57,594 bases of DNA from Sphingomonas sp. PAMC 26605 (GTDB taxonomy: Bacteria > Pseudomonadota > Alphaproteobacteria > Sphingomonadales > Sphingomonadaceae): positions 3,545,443 to 3,603,036 of the forward strand of contig NZ_JH584241.1 in the NCBI RefSeq assembly GCF_000241485.1. Direction: 5' to 3'. Position numbers and translations under genes: made by a program. Below the pieces are notes generated by a model that was not told the DNA's origin, ran no database searches, and saw nothing but the letters and a program-made list of their open reading frames with translations. Positions 9,316 through 18,347 of the stretch are shown in pieces. How positions within the stretch are numbered: the stretch's first letter is position 1; each line of letters starts with the position of its first letter.

Positions 9316-9651
9316 ATGAGCACCGACCCCGACCAGATCCGCATCGCCGAGCTCGTTCGCAAGGACGACGTCGTCCTTTTCATGAAGGGCAGCCCGCTCT
9401 TCCCGCAGTGCGGCTTTTCGAGCCGCGCCGTCGCGATCCTCAACCATCTCGGCGCCGAGTTCGGCAGCGTCGACGTGCTGCAGGACCAGGGCGTCCGCCA
9501 GGGGATCAAGCAATTCTCCGACTGGCCGACGATCCCGCAGCTCTATGTGAAGGGCGAATTCGTCGGCGGTTCGGACATCATGATGGAGATGTACGAGAGC
9601 GGCGAACTCGCTGCGCTGCTCGAGGAACAGGGCGTTTCGACCGAGAAATGA
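9316..9651 (+). CDS. grxD: monothiol glutaredoxin, Grx4/GrxD type
   Basis: A 111-residue monothiol glutaredoxin with the CGFS active site (Cys32), which binds a glutathione-ligated [2Fe-2S] cluster. The segments [14 protein letters not shown] and [16 protein letters not shown] are diagnostic. The ATG at 9316 was preferred over an in-frame GTG at 9307 because GGAG at 9304-9307 is correctly spaced for it. It acts with the adjacent BolA protein in Fe-S delivery. Confidence 0.95.
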   Translation: MSTDPDQIRIAELVRKDDVVLFMKGSPLFPQCGFSSRAVAILNHLGAEFGSVDVLQDQGVRQGIKQFSDWPTIPQLYVKGEFVGGSDIMMEMYESGELAALLEEQGVSTEK

Positions 9652-9663
9652 GGATGCCGGGTC

Positions 9664-9696
9664 GGGCGGGCCGCGCTCTGAAGCGCTGGCCCGCCC
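9664..9696 (+). terminator. strong hairpin after grxD
   Basis: GGGCGGGCCGCGCT pairs with AGCGCTGGCCCGCCC across a four-base loop, 12 bases after the grxD stop. There is no T-run, so it may be a weak intrinsic terminator or an mRNA 3'-end stabiliser. Confidence 0.5.
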
Positions 9697-10073
9697 TGCT
9701 GAAGCGATTACCGCTCGGCGTACCCAGAGCGTTGCACCCTGCGTGCCAGTTTTAGAAAAGCCCGGTTCCCGGCGGTTTAGATGGTTAACGAACCCAGCCG
9801 TGATACCGGAGCTGTAAAAAATTCCGACATATCTGCAGGGAATGCACGGACGTACCGGATATCCGCGGGGCCCCGACAATCGCGGTGTCACCTGTACCGA
9901 TGCGGTTCTAATCTCCTAAAAGCCCCTCCCCTTCAGGGGAGGGGTTGGGGTGGGGAAGTGCCTGCCGCTATCAGCCTCGCTGAGCCTTCCCCGGTGAAGG
10001 CCGGCGAACGCGGTCTAACCCGCACCACGCGCGGCTCTCAGACCTACCCAAGCCATCACACCCCCGCTACAAA
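9697..10073. other. intergenic region with lower GC and one repeat
   Basis: No convincing gene. The stretch around 9750-9850 is clearly richer in A/T than its surroundings and is a plausible promoter area. TTAACCAT, the full half-site of the alphaproteobacterial cell-cycle regulator CtrA, is present on the minus strand at 9781-9788 without a second half-site. A C/G-rich repeat follows at 9921-9960. Confidence 0.4.
9921..9960. repeat. C/G-rich palindromic repeat
   Basis: Palindrome CCCCTCCCCTTCAGGGGAGG followed by a G-rich tail ending GGGGAAGTG. The same palindrome plus tail occurs at 22416-22457, and in opposite orientation at 1-34. Confidence 0.8.
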
Positions 10074-11753
10074 ATGGCGATGACCACCTCCCCCACCCCC
10101 CGCACCGGCGGGCGCATCCTCGTCGATCAACTCGTCGCGCAGGGCTGCGACCGGATCTTCACCGTCCCCGGCGAGAGCTTCCTCGCGGTGCTCGACGCGC
10201 TCCACGACACGCCGCAGATCGATCTGGTGGTGTGCCGGCAGGAAGGCGGCGTCGGCTTCATGGCGTGCGCCGACGGCGCCCTGACCGGACGCCCCGGCGT
10301 CGCCTTCGTCACGCGCGGACCCGGCGCGACCAACGCGTCGATCGGCGTCCATGTCGCGATGCAGGATTCGCAGCCGATGGTGCTGTTCATCGGCGACGTC
10401 GATCGCGGCACCAAGGACCGCGAGGCGTTCCAGGAAATCGATTTTCCCGCGATGTTCGCGCCGATCGCCAAATGGGCGGCGAAGATCGACGACGCCCGCC
10501 GCATCCCCGAATATGTCGCGCGGGCGTGGAACGTCGCGATGTCGGGGCGGCCGGGGCCGGTCGTGCTTGCGCTGCCGGAGGACATGCTGCTCGACGAAGT
10601 CGTGGCTGCCGACCGACCGCGCGTGGAGAAAATCGTCCAACCGTGCGACCCCGACGCGATCGCCCACCTGCAGGACATGATCGCAACCGCCGAACGCCCG
10701 CTCGCGATCGTCGGCGGCGCCGGCTGGGACAGCACCGCAGGTGCCACCCTTGCCGACTGGGCGGCCGAGGCCGGCGTCCCCGTCGCCGCCGCCTTCCGCC
10801 GCCAGGATGCGATCGCCAATGCGTCGCCCGCTTATGCCGGCAATCTCGGCTACGGCCCCAACCCCAAGCTCGCCGCCCGTGTGCGCGAGGCCGATCTGCT
10901 GCTCGTCATCGGCCCGCGCCTTGGCGAGGCGACGACCGATGGCTATACGCTCGTCACCCCAGAGCATCCCGGCCAGCGCCTCGTCCACGTCCATCCCGAC
11001 ACAGCCGAGCTCGGCATGACCTATCGCACCGATCTTGCGATCTGCGCGACGATGGCCGAATTCGCCGAGGCGCTGCGCGCGGTGCCCGGGCCGCTGCATC
11101 CGCATGCCACTGAGTCGCATGTCGATTACCTCGACTGGTCGACCCCGGTCGCGCGCGACGGCGTCGCGCTGGATCTCGGTCCGTGCGTGGCGGAGATGCG
11201 GGCGCAGCTTCCCTCCGACAGCATCATCTGCAACGGCGCGGGCAATTACAGCGGCTGGTGGCATCGCTACTGGCGCTATGCCGGCCCCGGCACGCAGCTC
11301 GCCCCGACCGCGGGCGCGATGGGCTACGGCGTCCCCGCCGCCACCGCCGCCGCGCTGCGCCACCCGGAGCGCACCGTCGTCGCACTCGCCGGCGACGGCT
11401 GCTTCCTGATGAACGGGCAGGAACTCGCCACCGCGGTCGCGCACGGTGCGAACATGCTCGTGCTGGTGATCGACAACAGCACCTACGGCACGATCCGGAT
11501 GCATCAGGAGCGCGAATTCCCCGATCGCGTCAGCGGCACGGCGCTGCGCAATCCCGATTTCGCCGCGCTCGGCCGCGCTTATGGCTGCTGGGCGGAAACC
11601 GTCGAGACGACCGGCCAGTTCGCCCCGGCGCTCGCGCGCGCGATGGCGGAGACCGGCGTGCGCCTGCTCCACCTCAAGACCGACATCGAGACGATCACCG
11701 CCGCAACGACGCTGACCGCAATGAAGGCGCGCACGAAAAAGGCCGCCCCGTAA
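10074..11753 (+). CDS. thiamine diphosphate-dependent enzyme, acetolactate synthase-like
   Basis: A 559-residue enzyme with the three-domain layout of the acetohydroxyacid synthase/pyruvate oxidase family. The N-terminal pyrimidine-binding domain carries the activating Glu57 in CRQEGG, a central domain follows, and the C-terminal domain has the ThDP motif GDGCFLMNG from about residue 440 closing with IDN. No regulatory subunit gene is adjacent, and biosynthetic IlvB is normally next to ilvN, so this is more likely a catabolic or specialised ThDP lyase, decarboxylase or synthase. The substrate is not predictable. A terminator overlaps its stop codon. Confidence 0.85.
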   Translation: MAMTTSPTPRTGGRILVDQLVAQGCDRIFTVPGESFLAVLDALHDTPQIDLVVCRQEGGVGFMACADGALTGRPGVAFVTRGPGATNASIGVHVAMQDSQPMVLFIGDVDRGTKDREAFQEIDFPAMFAPIAKWAAKIDDARRIPEYVARAWNVAMSGRPGPVVLALPEDMLLDEVVAADRPRVEKIVQPCDPDAIAHLQDMIATAERPLAIVGGAGWDSTAGATLADWAAEAGVPVAAAFRRQDAIANASPAYAGNLGYGPNPKLAARVREADLLLVIGPRLGEATTDGYTLVTPEHPGQRLVHVHPDTAELGMTYRTDLAICATMAEFAEALRAVPGPLHPHATESHVDYLDWSTPVARDGVALDLGPCVAEMRAQLPSDSIICNGAGNYSGWWHRYWRYAGPGTQLAPTAGAMGYGVPAATAAALRHPERTVVALAGDGCFLMNGQELATAVAHGANMLVLVIDNSTYGTIRMHQEREFPDRVSGTALRNPDFAALGRAYGCWAETVETTGQFAPALARAMAETGVRLLHLKTDIETITAATTLTAMKARTKKAAP

Positions 11754-11768
11754 CCGGAGCGGCCTTTC
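11736..11768. terminator. bidirectional intrinsic terminator
   Basis: AAAAAGGCCGC and GCGGCCTTT form a stem of six pairs (11741-11746 with 11759-11764) plus three further pairs after a mismatch. It is flanked by an A-run on one side and a T-run on the other. It overlaps the stop of the ThDP enzyme and can serve the convergent csbD-like gene. Confidence 0.75.
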
Positions 11769-11796
11769 CTCACGCTTTACGCAAATGATCCGAAGA

Positions 11797-11967
11797 TCAG
11801 ATGTCGTCGCCGAGCGCGCCCTTGACCTTGCCAGCAGTCTGCTGGGCCTTGCCCTTCAGTTCCTGCGCGGCGCCTTCGGCCTGCGTGTCAGGATTGTCAC
11901 TGTGCTGCTTGGCCTTGCCAATGGCTTCATTGACGTTGCCTTTGATCTTGTCGACGAACTCGCCCAT
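11797..11967 (-). CDS. CsbD family stress-associated protein
   Basis: A 56-residue hydrophilic protein, MGEFVDKIKGNVNEAIGKAK and onward, made of the Lys/Gln/Gly-rich helices typical of the CsbD family. In other bacteria these proteins are induced by general stress, but their molecular role is unknown. The ATG is preceded by AAGGAA at a good distance. It stands alone, convergent with the ThDP enzyme, and shares the terminator. In sphingomonads such genes are often under the EcfG general stress response; I did not identify the promoter. Confidence 0.9.
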   Translation of the reverse strand: MGEFVDKIKGNVNEAIGKAKQHSDNPDTQAEGAAQELKGKAQQTAGKVKGALGDDI

Positions 11968-12083
11968 GATACTTTCCTTCCACTGAGGGATGTCGGGGGG
12001 CCGACATCGTTTGCACCTGCCATCTCAACGGATCGGCACAAAGCTGGTTCCATGACGTATGTGTCATTTCGTGGCCGAACCGG

Positions 12084-13094
12084 TTATATCAGCCCCGCGA
12101 GCGGGCTCGACGGATCGGCATACATCCGCCGCCCCATCCGCCCCGCGCGGTACGCCAGCCGCCCCGCCTCGACCCCGGCTTTCATCGCCGCCGCCATCAT
12201 CACCGGGTCCTTTGCTTCGGCGATCGCCGTGTTCATCAGCACGCCGTCGCAGCCGAGCTCCATCGCCTGCGCGGCCTCGGATGCGGTGCCGACGCCTGCA
12301 TCGACCAGCACCGGCACCTTGGCGCCCTCGACGATCAGCCGGATCGTGACGCGGTTCTGGATCCCGAGCCCCGACCCGATCGGCGCGCCCAAGGGCATGA
12401 TCGCGACCGCGCCGACATCCTCGAGCCGCTTCGCCGCGATCGGATCGTCGACGCAATAGACCATCGGCAGGAAGCCTTCCTTGGCGAGGATCTCGGTCGC
12501 GCGCAGCGTCTCGACCATGTCGGGATAAAGCGTGCGCGCTTCGCCCAGCACTTCGAGCTTGACCAGATCCCAGCCGCCCGCCTCGCGCGCCAGGCGCAGC
12601 GTGCGGATCGCCGATTCGGCGTCGAAGCAGCCCGCGGTGTTGGGCAGATAGGTGACCTTCTTGGGGTCGATGAAGTCGGTCAGCATCGGCGCATTGCGGT
12701 CCGAAACGTTGACGCGCCGCACCGCGACGGTGACGATCTCGGCCCCCGACGCCTCGAGCGCGGCGGCGTTCTGCGCGAAGTCCTTGTACTTGCCGGTGCC
12801 GACGATGAGGCGCGAGCGGAAGGTCCGGCCAGCGACGCTCCAGGTGTCGGCATCGAGCGCGGCGGCATGATCCCCGCCGCCGACGAAATGGACGATCTCG
12901 AGCTCGTCGCCGTCCTCGACCAGCACATCGGCGAGCGTCGAGCGCGGCACGACCGCGAGATTGCGCTCGACCGCGACCTTCTCGGGCATCAGCCCGAGAT
13001 CGGCGGCGAGGTCGGCGAGGCTCAGCCCGGCGCGCACGCGGCGATGCTCGCCATTGAGCTGGATGGTGATGGTTCCGTCGCTATGCGATTGCAC
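12084..13094 (-). CDS. thiG: ThiS-ThiG fusion: sulfur carrier protein/thiazole synthase
   Basis: A 336-residue fusion. Residues 8-74 are a ThiS beta-grasp domain ending in the GGG (72-74) that normally forms the thiocarboxylate tail. Residues from about 84 are ThiG, the thiazole synthase that joins deoxyxylulose phosphate, dehydroglycine and sulfur; the Schiff-base Lys is probably Lys179 in LVKLEVLG. Because ThiS must donate sulfur from a free C-terminus, a fused tail is mechanistically odd. No TPP riboswitch is recognisable upstream. thiE lies 34 kb away at 46381-47079. Confidence 0.93.
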   Translation of the reverse strand: MQSHSDGTITIQLNGEHRRVRAGLSLADLAADLGLMPEKVAVERNLAVVPRSTLADVLVEDGDELEIVHFVGGGDHAAALDADTWSVAGRTFRSRLIVGTGKYKDFAQNAAALEASGAEIVTVAVRRVNVSDRNAPMLTDFIDPKKVTYLPNTAGCFDAESAIRTLRLAREAGGWDLVKLEVLGEARTLYPDMVETLRATEILAKEGFLPMVYCVDDPIAAKRLEDVGAVAIMPLGAPIGSGLGIQNRVTIRLIVEGAKVPVLVDAGVGTASEAAQAMELGCDGVLMNTAIAEAKDPVMMAAAMKAGVEAGRLAYRAGRMGRRMYADPSSPLAGLI

Positions 13095-13158
13095 GATTGT
13101 CCAACTTCCGTTCGGGCGGGGTCTGACCCTGTCCCCGTCCTGCCCGGCAGAGGAGAAC

Positions 13159-13189
13159 AGCCCTTCGACAAGCGCTGGGCGAACGGGCT
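13159..13189. repeat. short imperfect palindrome of the CCCTTCGACAAGC type
   Basis: AGCCCTTCGACAAGCGCTGG followed by GCGAACGGGCT, with ends AGCCC and GGGCT. Similar short palindromes are dispersed in many proteobacterial genomes. This is the only copy I saw in the window. It lies between the divergent thiS-thiG and aroQ genes. Confidence 0.5.
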
Positions 13190-13257
13190 ATGGAGCTTTG
13201 CACCTAGGCCCCGCCCTGCCCGCATTCAACCGCCCACAGCCGGAAGTCCCCTCCGCG

Positions 13258-13692
13258 ATGCCCGAAACCATCTTCGTCCTCAACGGCCCCAACCTCAACC
13301 TGCTCGGCACGCGCGAGCCCGAGATCTACGGCCACGACACGCTCGACGACATCGCCGGCCAGCTCGAGGACCGCTCGCGCGAGCTCGGCCTGTCGATCGA
13401 CCTGCGCCAGTCGAATCACGAAGGGCATCTGATCGACTGGCTGCACGAGGCGCAGGCGCTTCCCGCCAAGGCGGTGCTGCTCAACGCCGGCGCCTATACG
13501 CACACCTCGATCGCGCTCTACGATGCGATCAAGGCGATCCGCACCCCGGTGATCGAGGTGCATCTGTCGAACCCGCACGCGCGCGAAACCTTTCGTCACG
13601 TGAGCCGTATCTCCCCCGTGGCGCACGGGACGATCTGCGGTTTCGGCGCGCTTTCCTACATGCTGGCGCTTGAAGCCGCCGCGCGTCTCTGA
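13258..13692 (+). CDS. aroQ: type II 3-dehydroquinate dehydratase
   Basis: A 144-residue dodecameric shikimate-pathway enzyme that dehydrates 3-dehydroquinate to 3-dehydroshikimate. Diagnostic segments are the N-terminal [20 protein letters not shown] with the catalytic Tyr24 and the substrate loop [10 protein letters not shown] with His102. The ATG matches the usual family start; the frame is open far upstream but antisense to thiS-thiG. The genes aroQ-accB-accC run in tandem, a common alphaproteobacterial and gammaproteobacterial arrangement. Confidence 0.96.
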   Translation: MPETIFVLNGPNLNLLGTREPEIYGHDTLDDIAGQLEDRSRELGLSIDLRQSNHEGHLIDWLHEAQALPAKAVLLNAGAYTHTSIALYDAIKAIRTPVIEVHLSNPHARETFRHVSRISPVAHGTICGFGALSYMLALEAAARL

Positions 13693-13726
13693 CAGGACGC
13701 GCCCCAACAAGGGAGATACGGGTCTC

Positions 13727-14200
13727 ATGGCCGAAGATTCACACAAGGACGCAATGCGGATCGACGTCGATCTGGTGCGTCAACTCGCCCAGCTGCTCGA
13801 CGACACGCAGCTGACCGAGATCGAAGTCGAGGATGGTGGTCGCAAGATCCGCATCGCGCGCAAGGCCGCAGCCGTCGCCGGCGCGGTGCAATACGCCCCC
13901 GCGCCTGTCGCTAGCGCACCTGCGGCCACGAGCGCGCCCGAGATCGTCGCGTCGCCGGCGGCTGCGATCAACGCGGTCAAGTCGCCGATGGTCGGCACCG
14001 CCTACCTGTCGCCCAACCCCGAGGCGAAGCCGTTCGTCAGCGTCGGCGACAGCGTCGCCGCGGGCGACACGCTGCTGATCGTCGAGGCGATGAAGGTGAT
14101 GAACCCGATCCTCGCGCCGAGCGCGGGCCGCGTCACCGCGGTGCTCGTCACCAGCGGCCAGCCGGTCGAGTTCGACCAGCCGCTCGTGGTCGTCGAGTAA
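13727..14200 (+). CDS. accB: acetyl-CoA carboxylase biotin carboxyl carrier protein
   Basis: A 157-residue BCCP. The N-terminal part is followed by an Ala/Pro-rich flexible linker at about 49-80, and a C-terminal biotinyl domain contains the EAMKVMN motif with biotin on Lys123. It carries CO2 to the carboxyltransferase in the first step of fatty acid synthesis. The ATG at 13727 follows AAGGGAG. The biotin ligase that would modify it is birA at 25107-25898 in this window. Confidence 0.97.
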   Translation: MAEDSHKDAMRIDVDLVRQLAQLLDDTQLTEIEVEDGGRKIRIARKAAAVAGAVQYAPAPVASAPAATSAPEIVASPAAAINAVKSPMVGTAYLSPNPEAKPFVSVGDSVAAGDTLLIVEAMKVMNPILAPSAGRVTAVLVTSGQPVEFDQPLVVVE

Positions 14201-14202
14201 TC

Positions 14203-15555
14203 ATGCCCGAGATCAAGAAGCTCCTGATCGCCAATCGCGGCGAGATCGCGCTGCGAATCCACCGCGCCTGCCACGAAATGGGTATCCAGACCGTCGCGGT
14301 GCATTCGACCGCCGACGCCGATGCGATGCACGTGCGACTCGCCGACCAGGCGATCTGCATCGGCCCGCCGTCGGCGACCGAGAGCTATCTCAACATCCCC
14401 AACATCATCTCGGCGGCCGAAATCTCGGGCGCCGACGCGATCCACCCGGGCTACGGCTTCCTCTCGGAGAACGCCAAGTTCGCCGAGATCATCGAAGCGC
14501 ACGGCATCATCTTCGTCGGGCCAAAGCCCGAGCATATCCGCACGATGGGCGACAAGATCGAGGCCAAGCGCACCGCCGGCGCGCTCGGCCTGCCGCTCGT
14601 CCCAGGGTCTGCCGGCCCGATCAGCGATCTTGCGGAAGCCAAGGAAATCGCGGCGCAGGCCGGCTATCCGGTGATCATCAAGGCCGCGTCGGGCGGCGGT
14701 GGCCGCGGGATGAAGGTCTGCACCTCAGAGGACCAGCTCGAGACGCTGATGCAGCAGGCCGGCAGCGAGGCGAAGGCCGCGTTCGGCGATGCGACGGTCT
14801 ATCTCGAGAAATATCTCGGCAACCCGCGCCACATCGAATTCCAGGTGTTCGGCGACGGCGAAGGCAATGCGATCCACTTGGGCGAGCGCGACTGCTCGCT
14901 CCAGCGCCGTCACCAGAAGGTGCTCGAAGAGGCCCCCTCCCCCGTGCTCGGCGAAGAAGACCGCGCGCGGATGGGCGGGATCTGCGCCAAGGCCATGGCC
15001 GACATGGGCTATCGCGGCGCCGGGACGATCGAATTCCTGTGGGAAAACGGCGAGTTCTATTTCATCGAAATGAACACGCGCCTCCAGGTCGAACATCCCG
15101 TCACCGAGGCGATCACCGGGCTCGATCTGGTGCGCGAACAGATCCGCATCGCGGAAGGCCACGGACTGACGCTCCGCCAGGAAGACGTCCAGTTCCGCGG
15201 CCATGCGATCGAATGCCGCATCAACGCCGAGGACCCGCGCACCTTCGCGCCGTCGCCGGGGCTGGTGAAGGCGTATCACGCGCCGGGCGGGATGAACGTC
15301 CGCGTCGATAGCGGGCTCTATGCCGGCTACCGCGTGCCGCCTTACTACGATTCGATGATCGCCAAGCTGATCGTCTATGGCACCACCCGCGCCGGCGCGA
15401 TCCGCCGCCTGCGGCGTGCGCTCGAGGAGTTCGTCATCGACGGCCCGACGACGACGATCCCGCTCCACCAGGCGCTGATCGAGGACCCCGACTTCCAGAA
15501 GGGCGACTATACGATCAAGTGGCTCGAGGAATGGCTCGCGCGCCAGGACGGCTGA
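14203..15555 (+). CDS. accC: acetyl-CoA carboxylase biotin carboxylase subunit
   Basis: A 450-residue ATP-grasp enzyme that carboxylates biotin on AccB. The N-terminal [13 protein letters not shown], the Gly-rich ATP loop GGGGRGM (164-170) after Lys160, and the metal/bicarbonate site segment [16 protein letters not shown] are all present. It starts two bases after accB and is surely cotranscribed with it. Full length for the family. Confidence 0.98.
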   Translation: MPEIKKLLIANRGEIALRIHRACHEMGIQTVAVHSTADADAMHVRLADQAICIGPPSATESYLNIPNIISAAEISGADAIHPGYGFLSENAKFAEIIEAHGIIFVGPKPEHIRTMGDKIEAKRTAGALGLPLVPGSAGPISDLAEAKEIAAQAGYPVIIKAASGGGGRGMKVCTSEDQLETLMQQAGSEAKAAFGDATVYLEKYLGNPRHIEFQVFGDGEGNAIHLGERDCSLQRRHQKVLEEAPSPVLGEEDRARMGGICAKAMADMGYRGAGTIEFLWENGEFYFIEMNTRLQVEHPVTEAITGLDLVREQIRIAEGHGLTLRQEDVQFRGHAIECRINAEDPRTFAPSPGLVKAYHAPGGMNVRVDSGLYAGYRVPPYYDSMIAKLIVYGTTRAGAIRRLRRALEEFVIDGPTTTIPLHQALIEDPDFQKGDYTIKWLEEWLARQDG

Positions 15556-15646
15556 TCCCAATCCCCTTGTTTTTCCTTGCGAACCCGTAATGATGCAGTC
15601 GTTGCTGCAGCTTATGGGCGGTGAGGACTAACAGGGGGACGACGGC

Positions 15647-16603
15647 TTGCGCACACGGATCTTCGGTGCAATCGCGGCGGCGATCTTCGCGTCGCTGTTC
15701 GTCGCCTTCCTTTACGTCCGCAGCCCCGACACCGATCCACACGCGATGCGCGCCAAATACGGCGCGGCGCCGTCGCAGTTCGTCGATCTCGGCGACGGGC
15801 TGACCCTCCATCTGCGCGATACCGGCCCGCGCGACGCGCCGGTGCTGCTGCTGCTTCACGGCATGAACGACTCGCTCTTCGCGTGGGAGCCCTGGGCGCA
15901 GCGCCTCGACGCGCGATATCGCGTTATCCGGATGGATTTGCCCGGCCACGGGCTGACCGGTGCGAGCCCGACCCGGGGCTATGGTCCGATCGCCATGGCG
16001 AAGGTGATCGAACGACTCCGCGCGCGGCTCGGCGTCGCGCGGATGGTCGTGGCGGGCAATTCGATGGGTGGCGGGGTCGCCTGGCATTATGCGCTGCTCC
16101 ACCCGCAACGCGTTCGCGCCTTGGTGCTAATCGACTCGGTCGGGCAGCCCGGGCCCGCCGATGACGGCGCCTCGCTGGTGATGCGAATCGTGCAGACGCC
16201 CGGGCTGCGCGACCTCGCGCTCCAGATCACGCCGCGCTCGATGATCGCCGACGGCTTGCGCGGTGCGTTCCACGATCCCGCAAAGGTCAGCGCGGCGATG
16301 ATCGATCGCAGCTGGGAGCTGTTGCGCTATCCCGGCAACCGCCGCGCGATGCTCGATCGCTTCGCCTTGCCCGCCGACGTGGCGACTCCGGCCGAGCTCG
16401 CGCGCCTGACGATGCCCGTCCTCATCCTGTGGGGCAGCGACGACCAGATGATTCCGGTCGCGTCGGCGCACTGGCTCCAGTCGCATATCCCCGGCAGCCG
16501 GCTGATCCTCTATCCCGCGACCGGCCACGCCGTGATGGAGGAACGCCCCGACCAGAGCGCCGCCGACGTCGACCGCTTCGTCACGGGGCTGCCGGCCGGA
16601 TAG
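15647..16603 (+). CDS. membrane-anchored alpha/beta hydrolase
   Basis: A 318-residue alpha/beta hydrolase with an N-terminal hydrophobic segment at about 5-24, so probably anchored and periplasm-facing. The oxyanion region is LLLLHGMNDS (67-76), the nucleophile elbow GNSMGGG has Ser139, and the acid/base pair is Asp265 or Asp266 and His294. The TTG start follows AGGGGGA at a good distance and begins the signal-like segment. The substrate is unknown. It follows accC by 91 bases and could be separately transcribed. Confidence 0.82.
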   Translation: MRTRIFGAIAAAIFASLFVAFLYVRSPDTDPHAMRAKYGAAPSQFVDLGDGLTLHLRDTGPRDAPVLLLLHGMNDSLFAWEPWAQRLDARYRVIRMDLPGHGLTGASPTRGYGPIAMAKVIERLRARLGVARMVVAGNSMGGGVAWHYALLHPQRVRALVLIDSVGQPGPADDGASLVMRIVQTPGLRDLALQITPRSMIADGLRGAFHDPAKVSAAMIDRSWELLRYPGNRRAMLDRFALPADVATPAELARLTMPVLILWGSDDQMIPVASAHWLQSHIPGSRLILYPATGHAVMEERPDQSAADVDRFVTGLPAG

Positions 16604-16625
16604 ATCGTTCCCGACGCCCTACCCC

Positions 16626-16719
16626 GTCACCCCGGCCCTGTGCCGGGGTCCACCGCGACGCGCGTTCTGCCGCTCGAACACAAGCGGCACGGCGGGCCCC
16701 GGGAAGAGCCCGGGGTGAC
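16626..16719. repeat. GTCAY-type palindromic repeat, GTGCCGGGG subtype
   Basis: Ends GTCACCCCGG and CGGGGTGAC. Two hairpin arms use CCGGCCCTGTGCCGGGG and GGGCCCCGGGAAGAGCCCGG-like text. It is closely similar to 16926-17018, and together with the composite repeat between them it fills the 513-base gap between genes. Confidence 0.8.
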
Positions 16720-16743
16720 GAAGGAGAGGATCGCGTCGCGTCT

Positions 16744-16896
16744 TCCTCTGCGCCCCTCCGCGTCCTCCGCGCCTCTGCGCGAACCAATTTCTTTTTGCGC
16801 GCAGAGGCGCGGAGGACGCAGAGGGGTTGCGCATCGCGCCTTCGCGCCTTCGCGTGAACCAGACGTCTCTCCTACGCGAAGACGCGAAGACGCGGA
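16744..16896. repeat. two-hairpin composite repeat, copy 2
   Basis: Same architecture as 6975-7118. The first hairpin uses the CGCGCCTCTGCGCG arm, a T-rich loop and a complementary arm. A second hairpin uses TTCGCGCCTTCGCGTG and ACGCGAAGACGCGAAGACGC. Both copies lie downstream of a plus-strand gene and in the same orientation. Confidence 0.8.
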
Positions 16897-16925
16897 GCGA
16901 GAGGATGACGCGACCGCCCCCGTCC

Positions 16926-17018
16926 GTCACCCGGCCCCGTGCCGGGGTCCACCGGGACACGCGTTCTACGCGTGCAGCGCTCGCGGGACGGTAGGCCCCG
17001 GCACGAGGCCGGGGTGAC
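16926..17018. repeat. GTCAY-type palindromic repeat, GTGCCGGGG subtype, second copy
   Basis: Ends GTCACCCGG and CCGGGGTGAC. Arms CCGGCCCCGTGCCGGGG and CCCCGGCACGAGGCCGGGG flank a variable centre. It is in the same orientation as the copy at 16626-16719. Confidence 0.8.
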
Positions 17019-17116
17019 GAAGGAGGGCATCCGTCTCGCACCACGCACCCCGCGCTAACCGCTTGGCCTCCCAGCCCTACCCCCCTAAGCTCCCCCCCGA
17101 CCGCCCCGGAGCCGCC

Positions 17117-18343
17117 ATGACCCTCATCGAAAATCTCCGCACGCTTACCCCCTCGCAACGCAACTCGATCTGGGCGAGCTATCTCGGCTGGACGCTCGAC
17201 GCGTTCGATTTCTTCCTGCTCGTCTTCATGCTGTCGGCGATCGCGACCGAGTACGGCACCGACGTCAAGCATGTCGCCGAGGCGACCTTCCTCACGCTCG
17301 CCGCGCGGCCGTTCGGCGCGTTCTTCTTCGGCTGGCTCGCCGACCGCGTCGGGCGGCGGCCGATCATGATGATCGTCATCCTGCTCTTCTCGATGTTCTC
17401 GCTCGCCTCGGCCTTCGTCACCTCGCTGACGATGCTGTTCGTCGTCCGCGCGGCGTTCGGCTTCGCGATGGGCGGCGAATGGGGGATCGGCGCGAGCCTC
17501 GTCATGGAATCGATCCCGCCCAAGCTGCGCGGGCCGGTGTCGGGCCTGCTCCAGTCGGGCTACCCGTCGGGCTATTTCCTCGCGAGCCTCGTCTATTTCC
17601 TGCTGTTCGACCAGATCGGTTGGCGCGGCATGTTCGTCGTCGGGATCGCGCCGGCGATCCTCGTCTTCATCATCCGCTCGCACGTCGACGAAAGCCCGGC
17701 GTTCGAGGCGCGCAAGGACGAGGCCAAGCCCAATCCGTTCGTCGAGCTCGCGCGCCACTGGAAGATCGCGCTGTATCTCGTTGTCCTGATGACCGCGTTC
17801 AACTTCTTCAGCCACGGCACGCAGGATCTCTACCCGACTTTCCTCAAGCAACAGCACAAGTTCGACACGCACACGATCGGCGTGCTCACCGCGATCATGA
17901 ATATCGGCGCGATCGTCGGCGGGCTTAGTTTCGGCATCTGGTCCGAGACGATCGGTCGCAAGCGCGCGATCATCATCGCCAGCCTGCTCGTGCTGCCGGT
18001 GATCCCACTCTGGGCGTTTGCGCAGACGCCGCTGCTGCTCGGGCTCGGCGCCTTCCTCGTCCAGGTCGCGGTGCAGGGGGCGTGGGGGATCGTGCCGGTG
18101 CATCTCAACGAGCTGTCGCCGGCGCTGATGCGCGGCATGTTTCCGGGCTTCGCCTATCAGCTCGGCAATTTGATCGCGTCGCGCAACGGCCCGTTCCAGG
18201 CGGGAATCGCCGAGGCGCATGGCGGGAGTTACGGATACGCGATGGCGCTGGTCGCGGGGATAACTGCGGTGGTGCTGGTGATATGGACCTGGCTAGGCCC
18301 CGAACGCCGCGATGTGGATTTCGTGGCGGAAGCCAAGGCCTAG
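17117..18343 (+). CDS. MFS transporter, SHS (carboxylate/sialate:H+ symporter)-like
   Basis: A 408-residue major facilitator with about 12 membrane segments. The loop 2-3 signature LADRVGRRPIM is intact. The opening WASYLGWTLDAFDFFLLVFM with an embedded Asp and the GGEWGIGASL segment are typical of the sialate/lactate:proton symporter family, so a monocarboxylate is a likely substrate. The ATG at 17117 was chosen because the sequence before it is Pro-rich intergenic translation. No catabolic partner gene is adjacent. Confidence 0.82.
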   Translation: MTLIENLRTLTPSQRNSIWASYLGWTLDAFDFFLLVFMLSAIATEYGTDVKHVAEATFLTLAARPFGAFFFGWLADRVGRRPIMMIVILLFSMFSLASAFVTSLTMLFVVRAAFGFAMGGEWGIGASLVMESIPPKLRGPVSGLLQSGYPSGYFLASLVYFLLFDQIGWRGMFVVGIAPAILVFIIRSHVDESPAFEARKDEAKPNPFVELARHWKIALYLVVLMTAFNFFSHGTQDLYPTFLKQQHKFDTHTIGVLTAIMNIGAIVGGLSFGIWSETIGRKRAIIIASLLVLPVIPLWAFAQTPLLLGLGAFLVQVAVQGAWGIVPVHLNELSPALMRGMFPGFAYQLGNLIASRNGPFQAGIAEAHGGSYGYAMALVAGITAVVLVIWTWLGPERRDVDFVAEAKA

Positions 18344-18347
18344 CCCC

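Noticed and set aside
9781..10083. 100-codon plus-strand frame before the ThDP enzyme
   Set aside because: Runs through a palindromic repeat, has no family features, and ends within the next gene's start.
13095..13257. TPP riboswitch upstream of thiS-thiG
   Set aside because: No THI-box elements such as CTGAGA with a matching conserved core are visible.
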